64,000 nt of DNA from Paenirhizobium naphthalenivorans (GTDB lineage Bacteria; Pseudomonadota; Alphaproteobacteria; Rhizobiales; Rhizobiaceae): NCBI RefSeq assembly GCF_007992095.1, contig NZ_BJZP01000017.1:31750-95749 (forward strand). Reading direction: 5' to 3'. Shown piece by piece: positions 17,171 to 26,926 of this stretch. The notes under the pieces are model-generated. The model was not told the origin of the DNA. It saw only the letters and a program-made list of their open reading frames with translations, and searched no databases. The stretch's first letter is position 1. Each line of letters opens with the position of its first letter. Both the position numbers and the translations under genes were made by a program.

Positions 17171-17532
17171 GGCGCAAAGCAGCATTGCAAACCGGATGCC
17201 ATCCTCTCCGCCTGCCATGCTGTAAGCGCTCTGGCGCCCCATTCCTTCGGGAGGCGACACACAATCAATGGAATGGAAATTCCATTTCACCTCCACCGCC
17301 TCCCGCCATTTTCTCCCGCTCTTCCCGCCATATAGCCGAAATCTGCGTGATGCGGTCATCTGTCCGTTGACGGGCTCATCAAAAAATGGAATAAATTATC
17401 CGCATTTAAGGATTAGCGGTCTATTTATTCCGTTTATCTGACGCGTCGGGAGCGCGGAGCGAGTGCAGGTCGGTCAAAGGCCGGCCTCCGGCAGGAGAAG
17501 GTGAGCCGGACACCATCTGAGGAGGAAATATC
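17171..17532 (+). promoter_or_regulatory. Upstream region of the inositol-type importer with IolR-like sites
   Basis: GGAA-N6-TTCC occurs exactly at 17270-17283, inside the palindrome AATGGAAATTCCATT. A second copy with one mismatch (GGAA-N6-ATCC) is at 17388-17401. GGAATAAAT at 17388-17396 also pairs with ATTTATTCC at 17423-17431. GGAA-N6-TTCC is the motif reported for the RpiR-type repressor IolR of Sinorhizobium meliloti inositol genes. A good ribosome-binding site (GAGGAGG) precedes the importer gene. Confidence 0.65.
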
Positions 17533-18462
17533 ATGAAGAAGCTCATTCTGGGCGCCGCCATGTCCGTTCTTTTGAGCACGGCCGCCCATGCGGAAACCGT
17601 CGGCGTGTCGATGGCGCTGTTCGACGACAACTTCCTGACCGTCCTGCGCAACGGCATGCAGGACTATGCCAAGACCCTGGACGGCGTGACGCTGCAGATT
17701 GAGGACGCGCAAAACGACGTCGCCAAGCAGCAGAGCCAGATCCAGAACTTCATCGCCGCCGGGGTCGACGCGATCGTCGTCAACCCGGTCGACACCGATG
17801 CGACCGTGGCCATGTCGAAGATCGCCGCCGATGCGGGTATTCCGCTGGTTTATGTCAACCGCGAGCCGGTCAATGTCAACGAACTGCCCGACAAACAGTC
17901 CTTCGTCGCTTCGGAGGAAATCGTCGCCGGCACGCTCGAGGCCCAGGAAGTCTGCCGGTTGCTCGGCGGCAAGGGCAAGGCCGTCGTCATGATGGGCGAA
18001 CTGTCCAACCAGGGCGCCCGCATGCGCACCAAGGCGGTTCATGACGTGATGGCCACCGACGGCTGCAAGGGCATTGAGATCGTCGAAGAGCAAACCGCCA
18101 ACTGGCAGCGCACCCAGGGCGCCGACCTGGTGACCAACTGGCTGTCGAGCGGGCTCGAGTTCAACGCCGTCATCGCCAATAATGACGAGATGGCGATCGG
18201 CGCTGCGCAGGCGTTGAAGGCTGCCGGCAAGGACATGAAGGACTATGTCGTGGCCGGTGTCGACGCCACCCAGGACGCGCTCGCCGCCATGGAGGCGGGC
18301 GACCTTGACGTTACGGTGTTCCAGAACGCCGCCGGTCAGGGCAAGGGCGCTCTCGACGCGGCGCTAAAGATCGCCAAGGGCGAGAGCGTCGAAAAGAAGG
18401 TCTACATCCCCTTCGAACTCGTCACGACGGAGAACCTCAAGGACTACCAGAGCAAGAACTGA
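17533..18462 (+). CDS. ibpA: Periplasmic sugar-binding protein, myo-inositol type
   Basis: 309-residue binding protein of the ribose/inositol class (Peripla_BP_4). A Sec signal peptide MKKLILGAAMSVLLSTAAHA is cleaved at about residue 20. The mature protein has the class features VGVSMALFDDNFLTVLRNGM, an INPVDTD-like VNPVDTD ligand segment and GVDATQDALAAM near the end. The sequence and the context (IolI-like gene, IolR-like sites, a single two-domain ATPase and one permease) resemble IbpA of Caulobacter and rhizobia. The inositol assignment is by resemblance; another polyol or ribose-like sugar is the alternative. Confidence 0.8.
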   Translation: MKKLILGAAMSVLLSTAAHAETVGVSMALFDDNFLTVLRNGMQDYAKTLDGVTLQIEDAQNDVAKQQSQIQNFIAAGVDAIVVNPVDTDATVAMSKIAADAGIPLVYVNREPVNVNELPDKQSFVASEEIVAGTLEAQEVCRLLGGKGKAVVMMGELSNQGARMRTKAVHDVMATDGCKGIEIVEEQTANWQRTQGADLVTNWLSSGLEFNAVIANNDEMAIGAAQALKAAGKDMKDYVVAGVDATQDALAAMEAGDLDVTVFQNAAGQGKGALDAALKIAKGESVEKKVYIPFELVTTENLKDYQSKN

Positions 18463-18480
18463 TCCCACTTCGGAACTAGA

Positions 18481-18506
18481 GGAATGCGGGCTTACGCCCG
18501 CATTCC
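18481..18506 (+). other. Perfect hairpin between binding-protein and ATPase genes
   Basis: GGAATGCGGGC, a TTAC loop and the exact complement form an 11-bp stem 18 bp after the ibpA stop. No T-run follows, so it probably protects the ibpA transcript 3' end rather than ending transcription. Confidence 0.7.
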
Positions 18507-18534
18507 AACCGTATGACGCGTGAGGAGAATTGCC

Positions 18535-20073
18535 ATGGTCAGCCCGACAACGATGGCCGCCGTCCGCAAGAGCGGCGTCGTGCCCAATGCCGAATACCTT
18601 CTGGCCGCCGAAGGCGTGCGCAAGGAATTTCCCGGCGTCGTCGCCCTCGATGACGTGACCTTCCGCCTGAAGCGCGGCAGCGTACATGCGCTGATGGGCG
18701 AAAACGGCGCAGGGAAATCAACGCTGATGAAGATCCTCGCCGGCATCTACCATCCAGACAAGGGTACAGTGCAGCTGAAAGGCATCAACATCCGGCTGGA
18801 ATCACCGCTCGACGCACTGGAAAACGGCATCGCCATGATCCATCAGGAACTCAACCTGATGGCGTCGATGACGGTAGCGGAGAACATCTGGATCCGCCGA
18901 GAGCCGCTGAACCGCTTAGGTTTCGTCGATCACAAGGAGATGAACCGCAAGACGGCGGAACTCTTCAATCGACTGAACATTGCCATCCATCCGCAGACCA
19001 CGGTAGGGGAACTCTCCGTCGCCAACCGGCAGATGGTCGAGATCGCCAAGGCGGTTTCCTATGAATCCGACGTCCTGATCATGGACGAGCCGACCTCGGC
19101 GCTGACCGAACGCGAGGTGGAACATCTTTTCCATATCATCCGCGGCCTGCGCGACCAGGGCATAGGTATCGTTTACATCACGCACAAGATGAACGAGCTA
19201 TTCGAGATCGCCGACGAATTCTCGGTCTTCCGTGACGGCAAGTATATCGGCACCCACGCATCGACCGATGTGACGCGCGACGACATCATCCGCATGATGG
19301 TCGGCCGCGAGATCACCCAGATGTTCCCAAAGGAGGTCGTACCGCTCGGCGACACCGTGCTGTCGGTCAAGAACCTGACGCTCGACGGAATCTTCAAGGA
19401 CGTTTCCTTCGACGTGCGCGCCGGCGAGATCCTCGGCGTCGCCGGCCTCGTGGGTTCGGGTCGCTCCAATGTTGCGGAAACGATCTTCGGTGTGACGCCG
19501 GCCTCGTCCGGGACGATCGAGATCGATGGCAGACCAGTCGACATCGACAGCCCGACCGAGGCGATCGGCCATCGCATGGCTTTCCTGACCGAGGACCGCA
19601 AGGAGACCGGCTGCCTGCTGATCCTCAACGTGCTTGAAAACATGCAGATCGCCGTGCTTCAGGACAAGTTCGTCAGGATCGGCTTCGTTGAACAGGCAGC
19701 ACTGTCGGCCGAATGCGAGGAGATGTGCCGCAAGCTGCGCGTCAAGACGCCTAATATGAACGAGCGTATCGAAAACCTGTCGGGCGGCAACCAGCAGAAG
19801 GTGCTGATCGGCCGCTGGATGCTGACCAATCCGCGCATCCTGATCCTCGACGAGCCGACGCGCGGTATTGATGTCGGCGCCAAGGCGGAGATCCACCGGC
19901 TGGTGACGGAGATGGCGAAGAACGGCGTCGCCGTGATCATGATCTCCTCGGAAATGCCGGAGGTGCTCGGCATGAGCGACCGGATCATGGTCATGCACGA
20001 GGGCCGCGTCACGGGCTTCCTCGACTGCGCGGAAGCCACACAGATCAAGGTCATGGACTTGGCGGCACGCTGA
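18535..20073 (+). CDS. iatA: Sugar ABC transporter ATP-binding protein with two ABC domains (inositol type)
   Basis: 512 residues from the ATG preceded by GAGGAG; a GTG 15 bp upstream is less likely. The first ABC domain has Walker A GENGAGKS at residues 55-62. The second has the degenerate GLVGSGRS near 307, as is usual in RbsA/XylG/IatA proteins, where only one site is fully catalytic. Signatures LSVANRQ and LSGGNQQK are both present. It pairs with the single permease that follows. The order binding protein, ATPase, permease is standard for class CUT2 importers. Confidence 0.9.
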   Translation: MVSPTTMAAVRKSGVVPNAEYLLAAEGVRKEFPGVVALDDVTFRLKRGSVHALMGENGAGKSTLMKILAGIYHPDKGTVQLKGINIRLESPLDALENGIAMIHQELNLMASMTVAENIWIRREPLNRLGFVDHKEMNRKTAELFNRLNIAIHPQTTVGELSVANRQMVEIAKAVSYESDVLIMDEPTSALTEREVEHLFHIIRGLRDQGIGIVYITHKMNELFEIADEFSVFRDGKYIGTHASTDVTRDDIIRMMVGREITQMFPKEVVPLGDTVLSVKNLTLDGIFKDVSFDVRAGEILGVAGLVGSGRSNVAETIFGVTPASSGTIEIDGRPVDIDSPTEAIGHRMAFLTEDRKETGCLLILNVLENMQIAVLQDKFVRIGFVEQAALSAECEEMCRKLRVKTPNMNERIENLSGGNQQKVLIGRWMLTNPRILILDEPTRGIDVGAKAEIHRLVTEMAKNGVAVIMISSEMPEVLGMSDRIMVMHEGRVTGFLDCAEATQIKVMDLAAR

Positions 20074-20109
20074 GCTGGCGCCGGCCATGAACCTGCGAGG
20101 GAGGACACA

Positions 20110-21138
20110 ATGAACAGCAAAACCATGGCCAAGGGTGAGGTTGACCTGAGGACCGGAAAACTGCAACACCGCCGCATTCCGCCGGAGGCGAATATCCTAT
20201 TCGTCCTGATCGGCATCGCACTGATATTCGAACTGCTGGGCTGGATCTTCATCGGACAGAGCTTCCTGATGAATCCGCAGCGTCTGACGATCATGATCCT
20301 GCAAGTCTCGGTGATCGGCATTATCGCGGTCGGCGTAACGCAGGTCATCATCACCGGCGGCATCGACCTCTCGTCCGGCTCGGTCGTCGGCATGACGGCG
20401 ATGTTCTCGGCGAGCTTTGCCCAGGCCTCCACCTGGCCGCGCGCGCTCTATCCGAGCCTCACCGACATGCCCTTCTTCGTGCCGATCACCGTCGGCATCT
20501 TGGTCGGCCTGCTTGCCGGTTTCATCAACGGCCAGCTGATCGCCCGCACCAAGATCCCACCCTTCATCGCAACCCTCGGCATGATGGTGACAGCCCGTGG
20601 TATCTCGAAATGGTACACCAAGGGTCAGCCGGTCTCGGGCCTGAGCGACGACTTCATCTTCATCGGCACTGGAATCGCCCCGGTTATCGTCTTCCTCATT
20701 GTCGCGCTGATTTTCCACATCGCCCTGCGCTACACCCGCTATGGCAAGTTCACCTATGCAATCGGCGCGAACGTCCAGGCCGCACGGGTCTCGGGCATCA
20801 ATGTCGAAGCCCACCTGATCAAGGTCTATGCCATTGCCGGCATGCTGGCCGGCCTCGCCGGCGTCGTCACCGCAGCGCGCGCCCAGACCGCACAGGCCGG
20901 CATGGGGGTCATGTATGAACTCGACGCGATCGCCGCAGCCGTTATCGGCGGCACCTCGCTGGCTGGAGGCGCCGGCAGGATTACCGGCACGGTGATCGGC
21001 ACGATAATTCTTGGCGTGATGACCTCCGGCTTCACCTTCCTCAGGGTGGATGCCTACTACCAGGAGATCATCAAAGGTATGATCATCGTCACGGCCGTGG
21101 TCGCCGACGTCTACCGGCAGAAGAAACGCAAGGTCTGA
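20110..21138 (+). CDS. iatP: Sugar ABC transporter permease (inositol type, CUT2)
   Basis: 342-residue multi-helix permease of the RbsC family, with TQVIITGGIDLSSGSVVG and YAIGANVQAARVSGINV, both typical of CUT2 permeases. The N terminus has a hydrophilic stretch of about 30 residues before the first helix, as in IatP. It ends the inositol-type operon; a hairpin follows 61 bp after its stop. Confidence 0.9.
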   Translation: MNSKTMAKGEVDLRTGKLQHRRIPPEANILFVLIGIALIFELLGWIFIGQSFLMNPQRLTIMILQVSVIGIIAVGVTQVIITGGIDLSSGSVVGMTAMFSASFAQASTWPRALYPSLTDMPFFVPITVGILVGLLAGFINGQLIARTKIPPFIATLGMMVTARGISKWYTKGQPVSGLSDDFIFIGTGIAPVIVFLIVALIFHIALRYTRYGKFTYAIGANVQAARVSGINVEAHLIKVYAIAGMLAGLAGVVTAARAQTAQAGMGVMYELDAIAAAVIGGTSLAGGAGRITGTVIGTIILGVMTSGFTFLRVDAYYQEIIKGMIIVTAVVADVYRQKKRKV

Positions 21139-21577
21139 GATAATCTCTACGGCGCGGCCCATACAGCGGCGCGCCGACAGGAACCGGACAGACGGGCAGG
21201 CCTCCGGAGCGATCCGGAGGCTTGTGAGCGAGCGCGACGGGTGGAGGCGCCCGGGTCCGGGTCCGAAGAAACCGCTATCGGACCAGTGATGCGCCATACC
21301 GCCCTACCTTGCAGCCGGGGTCTCGGGGCAGATCGCGCGGACTGATGGCCGCCAAAGCACGGTGCTCCCCGTGAGAACGGGCGGGCAGTGGCGACTGCCC
21401 CTTCCCGGGGCCTCATCCAAAAAACGCCAACCTCAAGCAGCACCTTTCGTTGCCATGTATTCACCTGGCTGCACATTTTTTGGGCTTTCGCTGTAAATTT
21501 GAACAGCGTAAGATTCTGTTTTTATTTATATTTTTCCTATAATTCCTTTGTTTCGCACCTTTTCACGAGAGACTGTC
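21139..21577. other. Intergenic region: importer terminator and GGDEF-EAL gene promoter
   Basis: The first part is GC-rich with hairpins. GCCTCCGGA-GCGA-TCCGGAGGC at 21200-21221 is a 9-bp perfect stem that probably ends the importer transcript, and GGGCAGT/ACTGCCC near 21386-21403 is a second stem. The last 100 bp are strikingly AT-rich and contain CGCTGT-N8-ACAGCG at 21489-21508, a candidate operator for the following gene. No gene was recognised. Confidence 0.55.
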
Positions 21578-23743
21578 ATGACCGGCCCGTACCCGACGAA
21601 CGGTTCCATCGGAGCAGCGAACAGCGATTTTCAGTCGCTGTTCGTCACCCATCCCTCACCGATGTGGGTCTACGATCCGGAGACGTTGCGCTTCTTGATC
21701 GTCAATAATGCCGCGATCGACCTCTATGGCTACAGCCGCGTGGACTATGACCGGATGACAGTCCTCGACATCCGCCCCGCGCCGGAACGCAAGCGCATGC
21801 TAGAGGCCGTACAGCGTCGCACCGACATGGAACGGGCCGAACGCTGGACGCATATCAAGGCGAATGGCGAGACGCTTGAAGTCCTCACCTATGGGCGGGC
21901 TGTGCGCTTTGAAGGGCGCGATGCGATCCTTGCCATCGTGCAGGACCGGACAGAGGTCAACGCCGCGCAGAGACAGGTTATCGCCACGCGGTCGCTGCTC
22001 GACAGCATCGTCGACAATCTGCCGATCGGGGTCTTCGTCAAGGACATGCAGGCGGACGGCGCCTATGTCCTGTTCAACGAGGCGAGCGCTCTCAATATCG
22101 GCCTCGATCCGGTGGAAGTTCTCGGACGAAACGACCAGGCCCTCTACCACCAAACGCAGATCGCCCGCTTCCGCGACCAGGACGTGCTGGCGCTTGGCCA
22201 GAGTTCCACAATCAGCTTCGAGGAAACCATGCTTCGCCCCGACGGGCAGCAGAGGATATTCAAGACGATGAAGCGCGCCCTGCCTGCGCCTGACGGCTCG
22301 GCGCCGCGATACATCGTTGGGCTTTGCCAGGACGTGACCGAGGAACGATCAGTCGAGTCGAGGCTCTCCCATATGGCGATGCATGATGCCTTGACCGGCT
22401 TGCCGAACCGCGCCTTCTTCACTGACCACATCCAGCGGGAAACACCGATTGCAACCGCCGACCACCCTCTTGCCCTGCTCTATGTCGACGTCGATCATTT
22501 CAAGAACGTCAATGACAGCAAGGGGCATGCGGCGGGCGACGCGTTGCTGTGCCAAGTGGCCGCGCGCCTGACACAACTGACCAAGAACGGCGATCTGGTC
22601 GCCCGCCTCGGCGGCGATGAATTCGCCGTCGTTCTTCGGCTCTCCAGCCATGCCGGTATCGGGGATTTCGCCGAACGCCTGCTGAAGGCATTGGCCATAC
22701 CCTTCGATCTGGAGGGTTCGAAGGAACATGTCACATGCAGCATCGGTATCGCCTTGGCGCCGGAGCATGCTGCCGACGAGAGCGTGCTGATGCGCCAGGC
22801 CGATCTGGCGCTCTACGCCGCCAAGGAGAGCGGGCGCTCGACCTTTCGCTTTTATCATCCTGACATGCGTCGCGAAGCCGAGCGCCGCCGCCAATTGACT
22901 GTTGAGTTGCGCGACGCGCTGGAAAAAGGCCAGTTCGAGCTATATTACCAGCCCATCGTCGAGCTCAGGGGCGACGGCCTGGCGGGGTTCGAGGCGCTGA
23001 TCCGCTGGCATCATCCCCTCCGCGGCCCGATCGCTCCGGCGGAATTCATTCCGATCGCCGAAGAGACAGGACTGATTGTGCCGATCGGCGAATGGGTATT
23101 GCAGCAGGCCTGCCGCACGGCGGCGACCTGGCCGACACAACTGAAGATCGCCGTCAACCTGTCCGTCTGCCAGTTCCGTCACAGCGGGTTGCTGTCGAGC
23201 ATCATCGCAGCGCTCAACAAGACTGGCCTCAATCCCAAGCGGCTGGAGATCGAGGTCACCGAATCCGTCTTCCTCGCCGATGTGGAGCAAAGCCTGCCAC
23301 TGTTGCGGGCTTTGAAGGCGCTTGGCATTCGCATCGCGATCGATGATTTCGGTACGGGCTATTCGTCTTTCAGCTATCTGCGTGCCTTCGCCTTCGACAA
23401 GATCAAGCTGGACCGAAGCTTCGTCAGCGGCCTGGAGACCGACCCGGGAAACCTCGCCATCGTCCGCGCCGTGATCGGCATCGGGTCGGGGTTCAATGCC
23501 ACGACACTGGCGGAAGGAATCGAAACGGAAGAGCAATTGCGATTGGTCAGGGACGAGGGCTTCGGCGAGGTCCAGGGGTTCCTGCTTGGCAAGCCGATGC
23601 CGAGGGCCGAGGCGGAAGCCCTGATCCATGGCACGTTCGACACGTGCCATGCCTCAACTGTAACGGACAGTCGTTTCCGGAAACGGCCAAGCGCCATGGG
23701 CATCGCCAAATCGGATCGCAAGTCGGCCCATCCAGCAGCGTGA
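21578..23743 (+). CDS. PAS-PAS-GGDEF-EAL protein (dual cyclic-di-GMP cyclase/phosphodiesterase)
   Basis: 721 residues from the ATG opening MTGPYPTNG; an in-frame TTG lies 30 bp upstream. Two PAS sensor domains fill residues 15-250: [18 protein letters not shown], then a second starting around [13 protein letters not shown]. The GGDEF domain follows (active-site GGDEF at about 345), then the EAL domain (EAL at about 472, DDFGTGYSS near 588). Both active-site motifs are intact, so both synthesis and breakdown of cyclic-di-GMP are possible. There are no membrane segments, so it is a cytosolic sensor. The gene is monocistronic and convergent with minE. Confidence 0.92.
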   Translation: MTGPYPTNGSIGAANSDFQSLFVTHPSPMWVYDPETLRFLIVNNAAIDLYGYSRVDYDRMTVLDIRPAPERKRMLEAVQRRTDMERAERWTHIKANGETLEVLTYGRAVRFEGRDAILAIVQDRTEVNAAQRQVIATRSLLDSIVDNLPIGVFVKDMQADGAYVLFNEASALNIGLDPVEVLGRNDQALYHQTQIARFRDQDVLALGQSSTISFEETMLRPDGQQRIFKTMKRALPAPDGSAPRYIVGLCQDVTEERSVESRLSHMAMHDALTGLPNRAFFTDHIQRETPIATADHPLALLYVDVDHFKNVNDSKGHAAGDALLCQVAARLTQLTKNGDLVARLGGDEFAVVLRLSSHAGIGDFAERLLKALAIPFDLEGSKEHVTCSIGIALAPEHAADESVLMRQADLALYAAKESGRSTFRFYHPDMRREAERRRQLTVELRDALEKGQFELYYQPIVELRGDGLAGFEALIRWHHPLRGPIAPAEFIPIAEETGLIVPIGEWVLQQACRTAATWPTQLKIAVNLSVCQFRHSGLLSSIIAALNKTGLNPKRLEIEVTESVFLADVEQSLPLLRALKALGIRIAIDDFGTGYSSFSYLRAFAFDKIKLDRSFVSGLETDPGNLAIVRAVIGIGSGFNATTLAEGIETEEQLRLVRDEGFGEVQGFLLGKPMPRAEAEALIHGTFDTCHASTVTDSRFRKRPSAMGIAKSDRKSAHPAA

Positions 23744-23762
23744 TCCAGCGCAGTGCGTTGAA

Positions 23763-23790
23763 CGCCCCCACAGCCTCGCGTGCAGGGGCG
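23763..23790. terminator. Weak hairpin between convergent GGDEF-EAL and minE genes
   Basis: CGCCCC and GGGGCG flank a 16-base loop in the 60-bp gap between two convergent genes. The stem is short and a T-run is lacking, so this is only a possible shared terminator. Confidence 0.3.
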
Positions 23791-23803
23791 ATTGCGTTTG
23801 TTA

Positions 23804-24064
23804 TCAGGCGGCCAGTCGTGCGCCGTCGAGAGGGATCTCGACCTCAATCTCGAGGATCGAGACGTGCTCGCCGCGATCCATGGTGACATGCACCTTGTCG
23901 GCGTCGACCTGCACATGGCGCGAAATCACGGCGAGGATCTCCTCACGAAGCGCGGCCACAAGATCCGAGCCGGCCGAGGCACGCTCGTGAGAGAGCAGAA
24001 CCTGCAGACGCTCGCGGGCAAGCGGTGCCGACTTCTGCTTTCGGAACAGGGCGAAAATACTCAT
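23804..24064 (-). CDS. minE: Cell division topological specificity factor MinE
   Basis: 86-residue MinE, the normal length. The N-terminal MinD-activating and membrane-targeting segment is [20 protein letters not shown], followed by the dimerisation domain with [20 protein letters not shown]. It stimulates MinD ATPase and sweeps MinCD towards the poles so that FtsZ assembles at mid-cell. The start overlaps the minD stop (ATGA), so the two are translationally coupled. Order minC-minD-minE as in other bacteria. Confidence 0.96.
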   Translation of the reverse strand: MSIFALFRKQKSAPLARERLQVLLSHERASAGSDLVAALREEILAVISRHVQVDADKVHVTMDRGEHVSILEIEVEIPLDGARLAA

Positions 24065-24876
24065 GCCGCCCTCCGCGCGAAAATCTTGCCGAAGAGCCCT
24101 CGCTTTTCACCCGGGATTTCAATCGGCACGTCCTCGCCGCAAAGCCGGCGAGCGGCTTCAAAATAGGCCAGAGCCGGCGCACTGCGGGCATCGGCGAGCG
24201 TCACCGGAGCACCTATGTTGGAGGCGCGCAGCACGTCCATGCTTTCGGGAATGATGCCGAGAAGCGGAATGGAGAGGATTTCCAGAACATCATCAACCTT
24301 GAGCATGTCACCACGCTGGGCGCGGGCGGCGTCATAGCGGGTCAGCAGCAGATGCTTTTCCATCCGTTCACCACGCTCGGCCTTGACGGTCTTGGCGTCG
24401 AGCAGGCCGATGATCCGGTCGGAATCGCGCACCGAGGAAACTTCCGGATTGGTAACGACCACGGCCACATCGGCATGGCGCATCGCCAACGTCGCGCCGC
24501 GCTCGATCCCGGCCGGGCTGTCGCAAATGACCCAGTCGAAATAGCGCCGCAGGTCGGCGATGACCTGTTCCACGCCCTCGGGCGTCAGATTGTCCTTGTC
24601 GCGTGTCTGCGAGGCCGGCAGCAGGAACAGCGTTTCCAGCCGCTTGTCGCGGATCAGCGCCTGCTGAAGCTTCGCGTCCCCCTGGATCACGTTGACCAGA
24701 TCGTAGACCACCCGGCGTTCCGCGCCCATGATGAGATCGAGGTTGCGCAGACCGACGTCGAAGTCGACCACGACGACCTTCTCGCCGCGCTGCGCAAGGG
24801 CTGCTCCCAGTGCGGCGCTCGACGTGGTCTTGCCAACCCCGCCCTTGCCTGACGTGACGACGACTACCTTCCCCAT
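24061..24876 (-). CDS. minD: Septum site-determining protein MinD
   Basis: 271-residue membrane-associated ATPase. The deviant Walker A GKGGVGKT is at residues 10-17, followed by [20 protein letters not shown], and the C terminus carries the amphipathic membrane-targeting helix ([14 protein letters not shown]). The ATG follows CAGGAGAG; the longer frame upstream is out-of-frame minC sequence. It recruits MinC to the membrane and is driven off by MinE. It lies 28 bp after minC. Confidence 0.97.
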   Translation of the reverse strand: MGKVVVVTSGKGGVGKTTSSAALGAALAQRGEKVVVVDFDVGLRNLDLIMGAERRVVYDLVNVIQGDAKLQQALIRDKRLETLFLLPASQTRDKDNLTPEGVEQVIADLRRYFDWVICDSPAGIERGATLAMRHADVAVVVTNPEVSSVRDSDRIIGLLDAKTVKAERGERMEKHLLLTRYDAARAQRGDMLKVDDVLEILSIPLLGIIPESMDVLRASNIGAPVTLADARSAPALAYFEAARRLCGEDVPIEIPGEKRGLFGKIFARRAA

Positions 24877-24904
24877 CTTGCTCTCCTGTTCTGGCCGTTG
24901 CGGC

Positions 24905-25639
24905 TCAATTGAGTTTGTCTGCCACGAGCGTGTCGTCCTCGAGCCACCACTGGACGGGCTTCCCGTGAAGTTCAGGCGCCATGTCCTCCGCCATCTTGTA
25001 GATGCCGTCGATGGCCACGAGCTCGGCTTCGAGTTTGCGGCAAAAGATCCTGGCCGAACCGTTTCCGATCGATCCAGCCATGGCGCGCCCACGCAGCGCA
25101 CCGTAGATATGAATGGAACCGCCGGCGATGACTTCAGCCCCCGATGCGACGGAGCCGATCACGGTGACGTCGCCATCGGAGAAGATCACCGACTGGCCGG
25201 AACGAATCGGCTCGCGAATGATCAGCGACTGCAAAGCCTGGCGCGAAGTGGCCGGCTCCTCGGCCTTCGCCTCCTGGCTTGGAACAGCACTCGCCGGATC
25301 GCTCACCGGCACCTCGAAGTCGGCCGCAGGGCGGCCCCCCTTCAAGGCGGGAGGCATGCCGGGCTCGACCAGCGACGGTCGCCCGCCTTCGATGCCCATG
25401 ACGCTGACATTGCGCCCGGAAAGCTCCGCCAGCAGGCTCTTCAGCTGGGGGCGATCAATTTCGAGATCGGTGACATCAAGAACGACCGGACGGCCGAGGA
25501 AGAAGCCGGCCGAGCGCGCGGCGAGGTCGTCAAGCCGGACCAGCCATTCATCGAGCGGCAAATCGGGCGAGAGCACGACCGCCATGAAGGAGCGGCCCTT
25601 GATACGGATCGAGCGGGCGTCTGTTAGCACTTTGGTCAT
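24905..25639 (-). CDS. minC: Septum site-determining protein MinC
   Basis: 244-residue FtsZ inhibitor. The N-terminal domain starts SIRIKGRSFMAVVLSPD. A proline/alanine-rich linker covers about residues 105-145. The C-terminal beta-helix domain has the MinC repeats SGQSVIFSDGDVTVIGSV and EVIAGGSIHIYGALRGRA, which bind MinD. It is the first gene of the min operon. In Sinorhizobium and Agrobacterium this operon lies on a secondary replicon. Confidence 0.95.
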   Translation of the reverse strand: MTKVLTDARSIRIKGRSFMAVVLSPDLPLDEWLVRLDDLAARSAGFFLGRPVVLDVTDLEIDRPQLKSLLAELSGRNVSVMGIEGGRPSLVEPGMPPALKGGRPAADFEVPVSDPASAVPSQEAKAEEPATSRQALQSLIIREPIRSGQSVIFSDGDVTVIGSVASGAEVIAGGSIHIYGALRGRAMAGSIGNGSARIFCRKLEAELVAIDGIYKMAEDMAPELHGKPVQWWLEDDTLVADKLN

Positions 25640-25879
25640 CTGGGTTAAGGATTGGTTACCCTTGCTACCCTCTCCATGGTTAACAAAAGGTTAATACGGA
25701 TGACCGGTCAGCTCTGATTTTTACGTTCCGCCCCGTCACGCTATCGATGACCAATTGCAAGGGGGCCGGCTCCCGAACGCCGGGCGCAAACGGTCAGGGA
25801 ACAGTGCACAGCAAACGCCGGAGCAGTGTTCTGGGAGGGCGTCTATGAAACCTTGTCAGCCGACGCCTCTCCATTTCGG

Positions 25880-26914
25880 TTAGAGCGAAAAGTCGATGCA
25901 GATGCGGCCAGCGACCTTACCGGCCTGCAACTGGTTCAGTGCCGCATCGACGCCGGAGAGCGGAATCGTCTCGATGTCTATGTCGAGGCTGGTACGCGCG
26001 GCGAACGCGAGGAAATCGCGAAGATCCTGACGCGAACCGACCGACGAGCCGAACACGCGGTGGCCACCGTCGATCAACCACATCATCGATAGCGGCACCG
26101 GGTCATGAACGAGTGCGATGGCGATGATGTCGCTCAGCGGATTGACCGCCTGCTCGATGGTCTGCCAAACGGCCGGAGTCGGCGCGAAATTGACGGCAAT
26201 GTCGGCGCCACCAAGTTCCTTGACCCTCAACCCGGCATCGGGGTCGGCCTCGACCAGATGATCGGCGCCGCGCTGGCGCGCCTCTTCGAGCTTTGCCGGG
26301 TCGCGGTCGACGGCCACCACGGTCGCGCCATGCGCCTTGGCGATCATGATCGCATACTGCCCGAGCCCACCGCAGCCGATAACCATCACCGTCTTGCCGG
26401 GCCGCAGTTGGGTCTTGCGCAGTGCACTCCAGGCCGTCAATCCGGCGCAAAGCAGCGGCGCACCTTGCAGCGGATCGATCCCATCGGGGATCGTGCAGGC
26501 GAATCGCGATTCGAGGATGGCATATTCGGCAAAGGCGCCGTGATAGTGGATACCGCGCGCATGCTGATGGGTGCAGAAGGTCTCAGCACCTGTCAGGCAG
26601 GGGCTGCAATCGAGGCAGGTGTCGTAGAGCCATGGCAAGCCCACACGGTCGCCGAGCGAAAGCCCCGTCTCCGTGCCTTCGCCGACGGCAACGATCCGGC
26701 CTATACCCTCATGGCCGAGGATCAGCGGATACATGTGGTCCGGAAGATTCTCGTCACCGTTGCGCAGATGCAGGTCGGAATGGCAGACGCCGCAACTTTC
26801 GAGCTTCACCAGAAACTGGCCGCGCCGGGGCTCGGGCACGGCCACCTCGCGGATCACAAGGGGAGCGCCGGAGGCCTCGGCAATCGCGGCCTTCATGGTC
26901 TTGGGTGTGATCAT
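25880..26914 (-). CDS. Zinc-dependent alcohol dehydrogenase (AdhP-like)
   Basis: 344-residue medium-chain dehydrogenase. The catalytic zinc site is C44 (CGVCHSDLH) with GHEG at residues 67-70; the structural-zinc cysteines are in CLDCSPCLTGAETFC. The NAD motif is GCGGLGQYA. A second Met 18 bp in (MKAAIAEASG) is a possible start. It is the last gene of a seven-gene operon and follows an aldehyde dehydrogenase by 12 bp, so an alcohol-to-aldehyde-to-acid sequence is likely for the imported substrate. Substrate unknown. Confidence 0.9.
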   Translation of the reverse strand: MITPKTMKAAIAEASGAPLVIREVAVPEPRRGQFLVKLESCGVCHSDLHLRNGDENLPDHMYPLILGHEGIGRIVAVGEGTETGLSLGDRVGLPWLYDTCLDCSPCLTGAETFCTHQHARGIHYHGAFAEYAILESRFACTIPDGIDPLQGAPLLCAGLTAWSALRKTQLRPGKTVMVIGCGGLGQYAIMIAKAHGATVVAVDRDPAKLEEARQRGADHLVEADPDAGLRVKELGGADIAVNFAPTPAVWQTIEQAVNPLSDIIAIALVHDPVPLSMMWLIDGGHRVFGSSVGSRQDLRDFLAFAARTSLDIDIETIPLSGVDAALNQLQAGKVAGRICIDFSL

Positions 26915-26926
26915 CTCGGAATGCTC

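Noticed and set aside
18481..18506. Hairpin after ibpA as an intrinsic terminator
   Set aside because: There is no T-run after the stem, and the ATPase gene of the same importer follows 29 bp later.
21200..21403. Hairpin-rich stretch after the inositol-type permease considered as a small RNA
   Set aside because: Only two separate simple stems are present, one placed as expected for a terminator; too little structure to claim an RNA gene.
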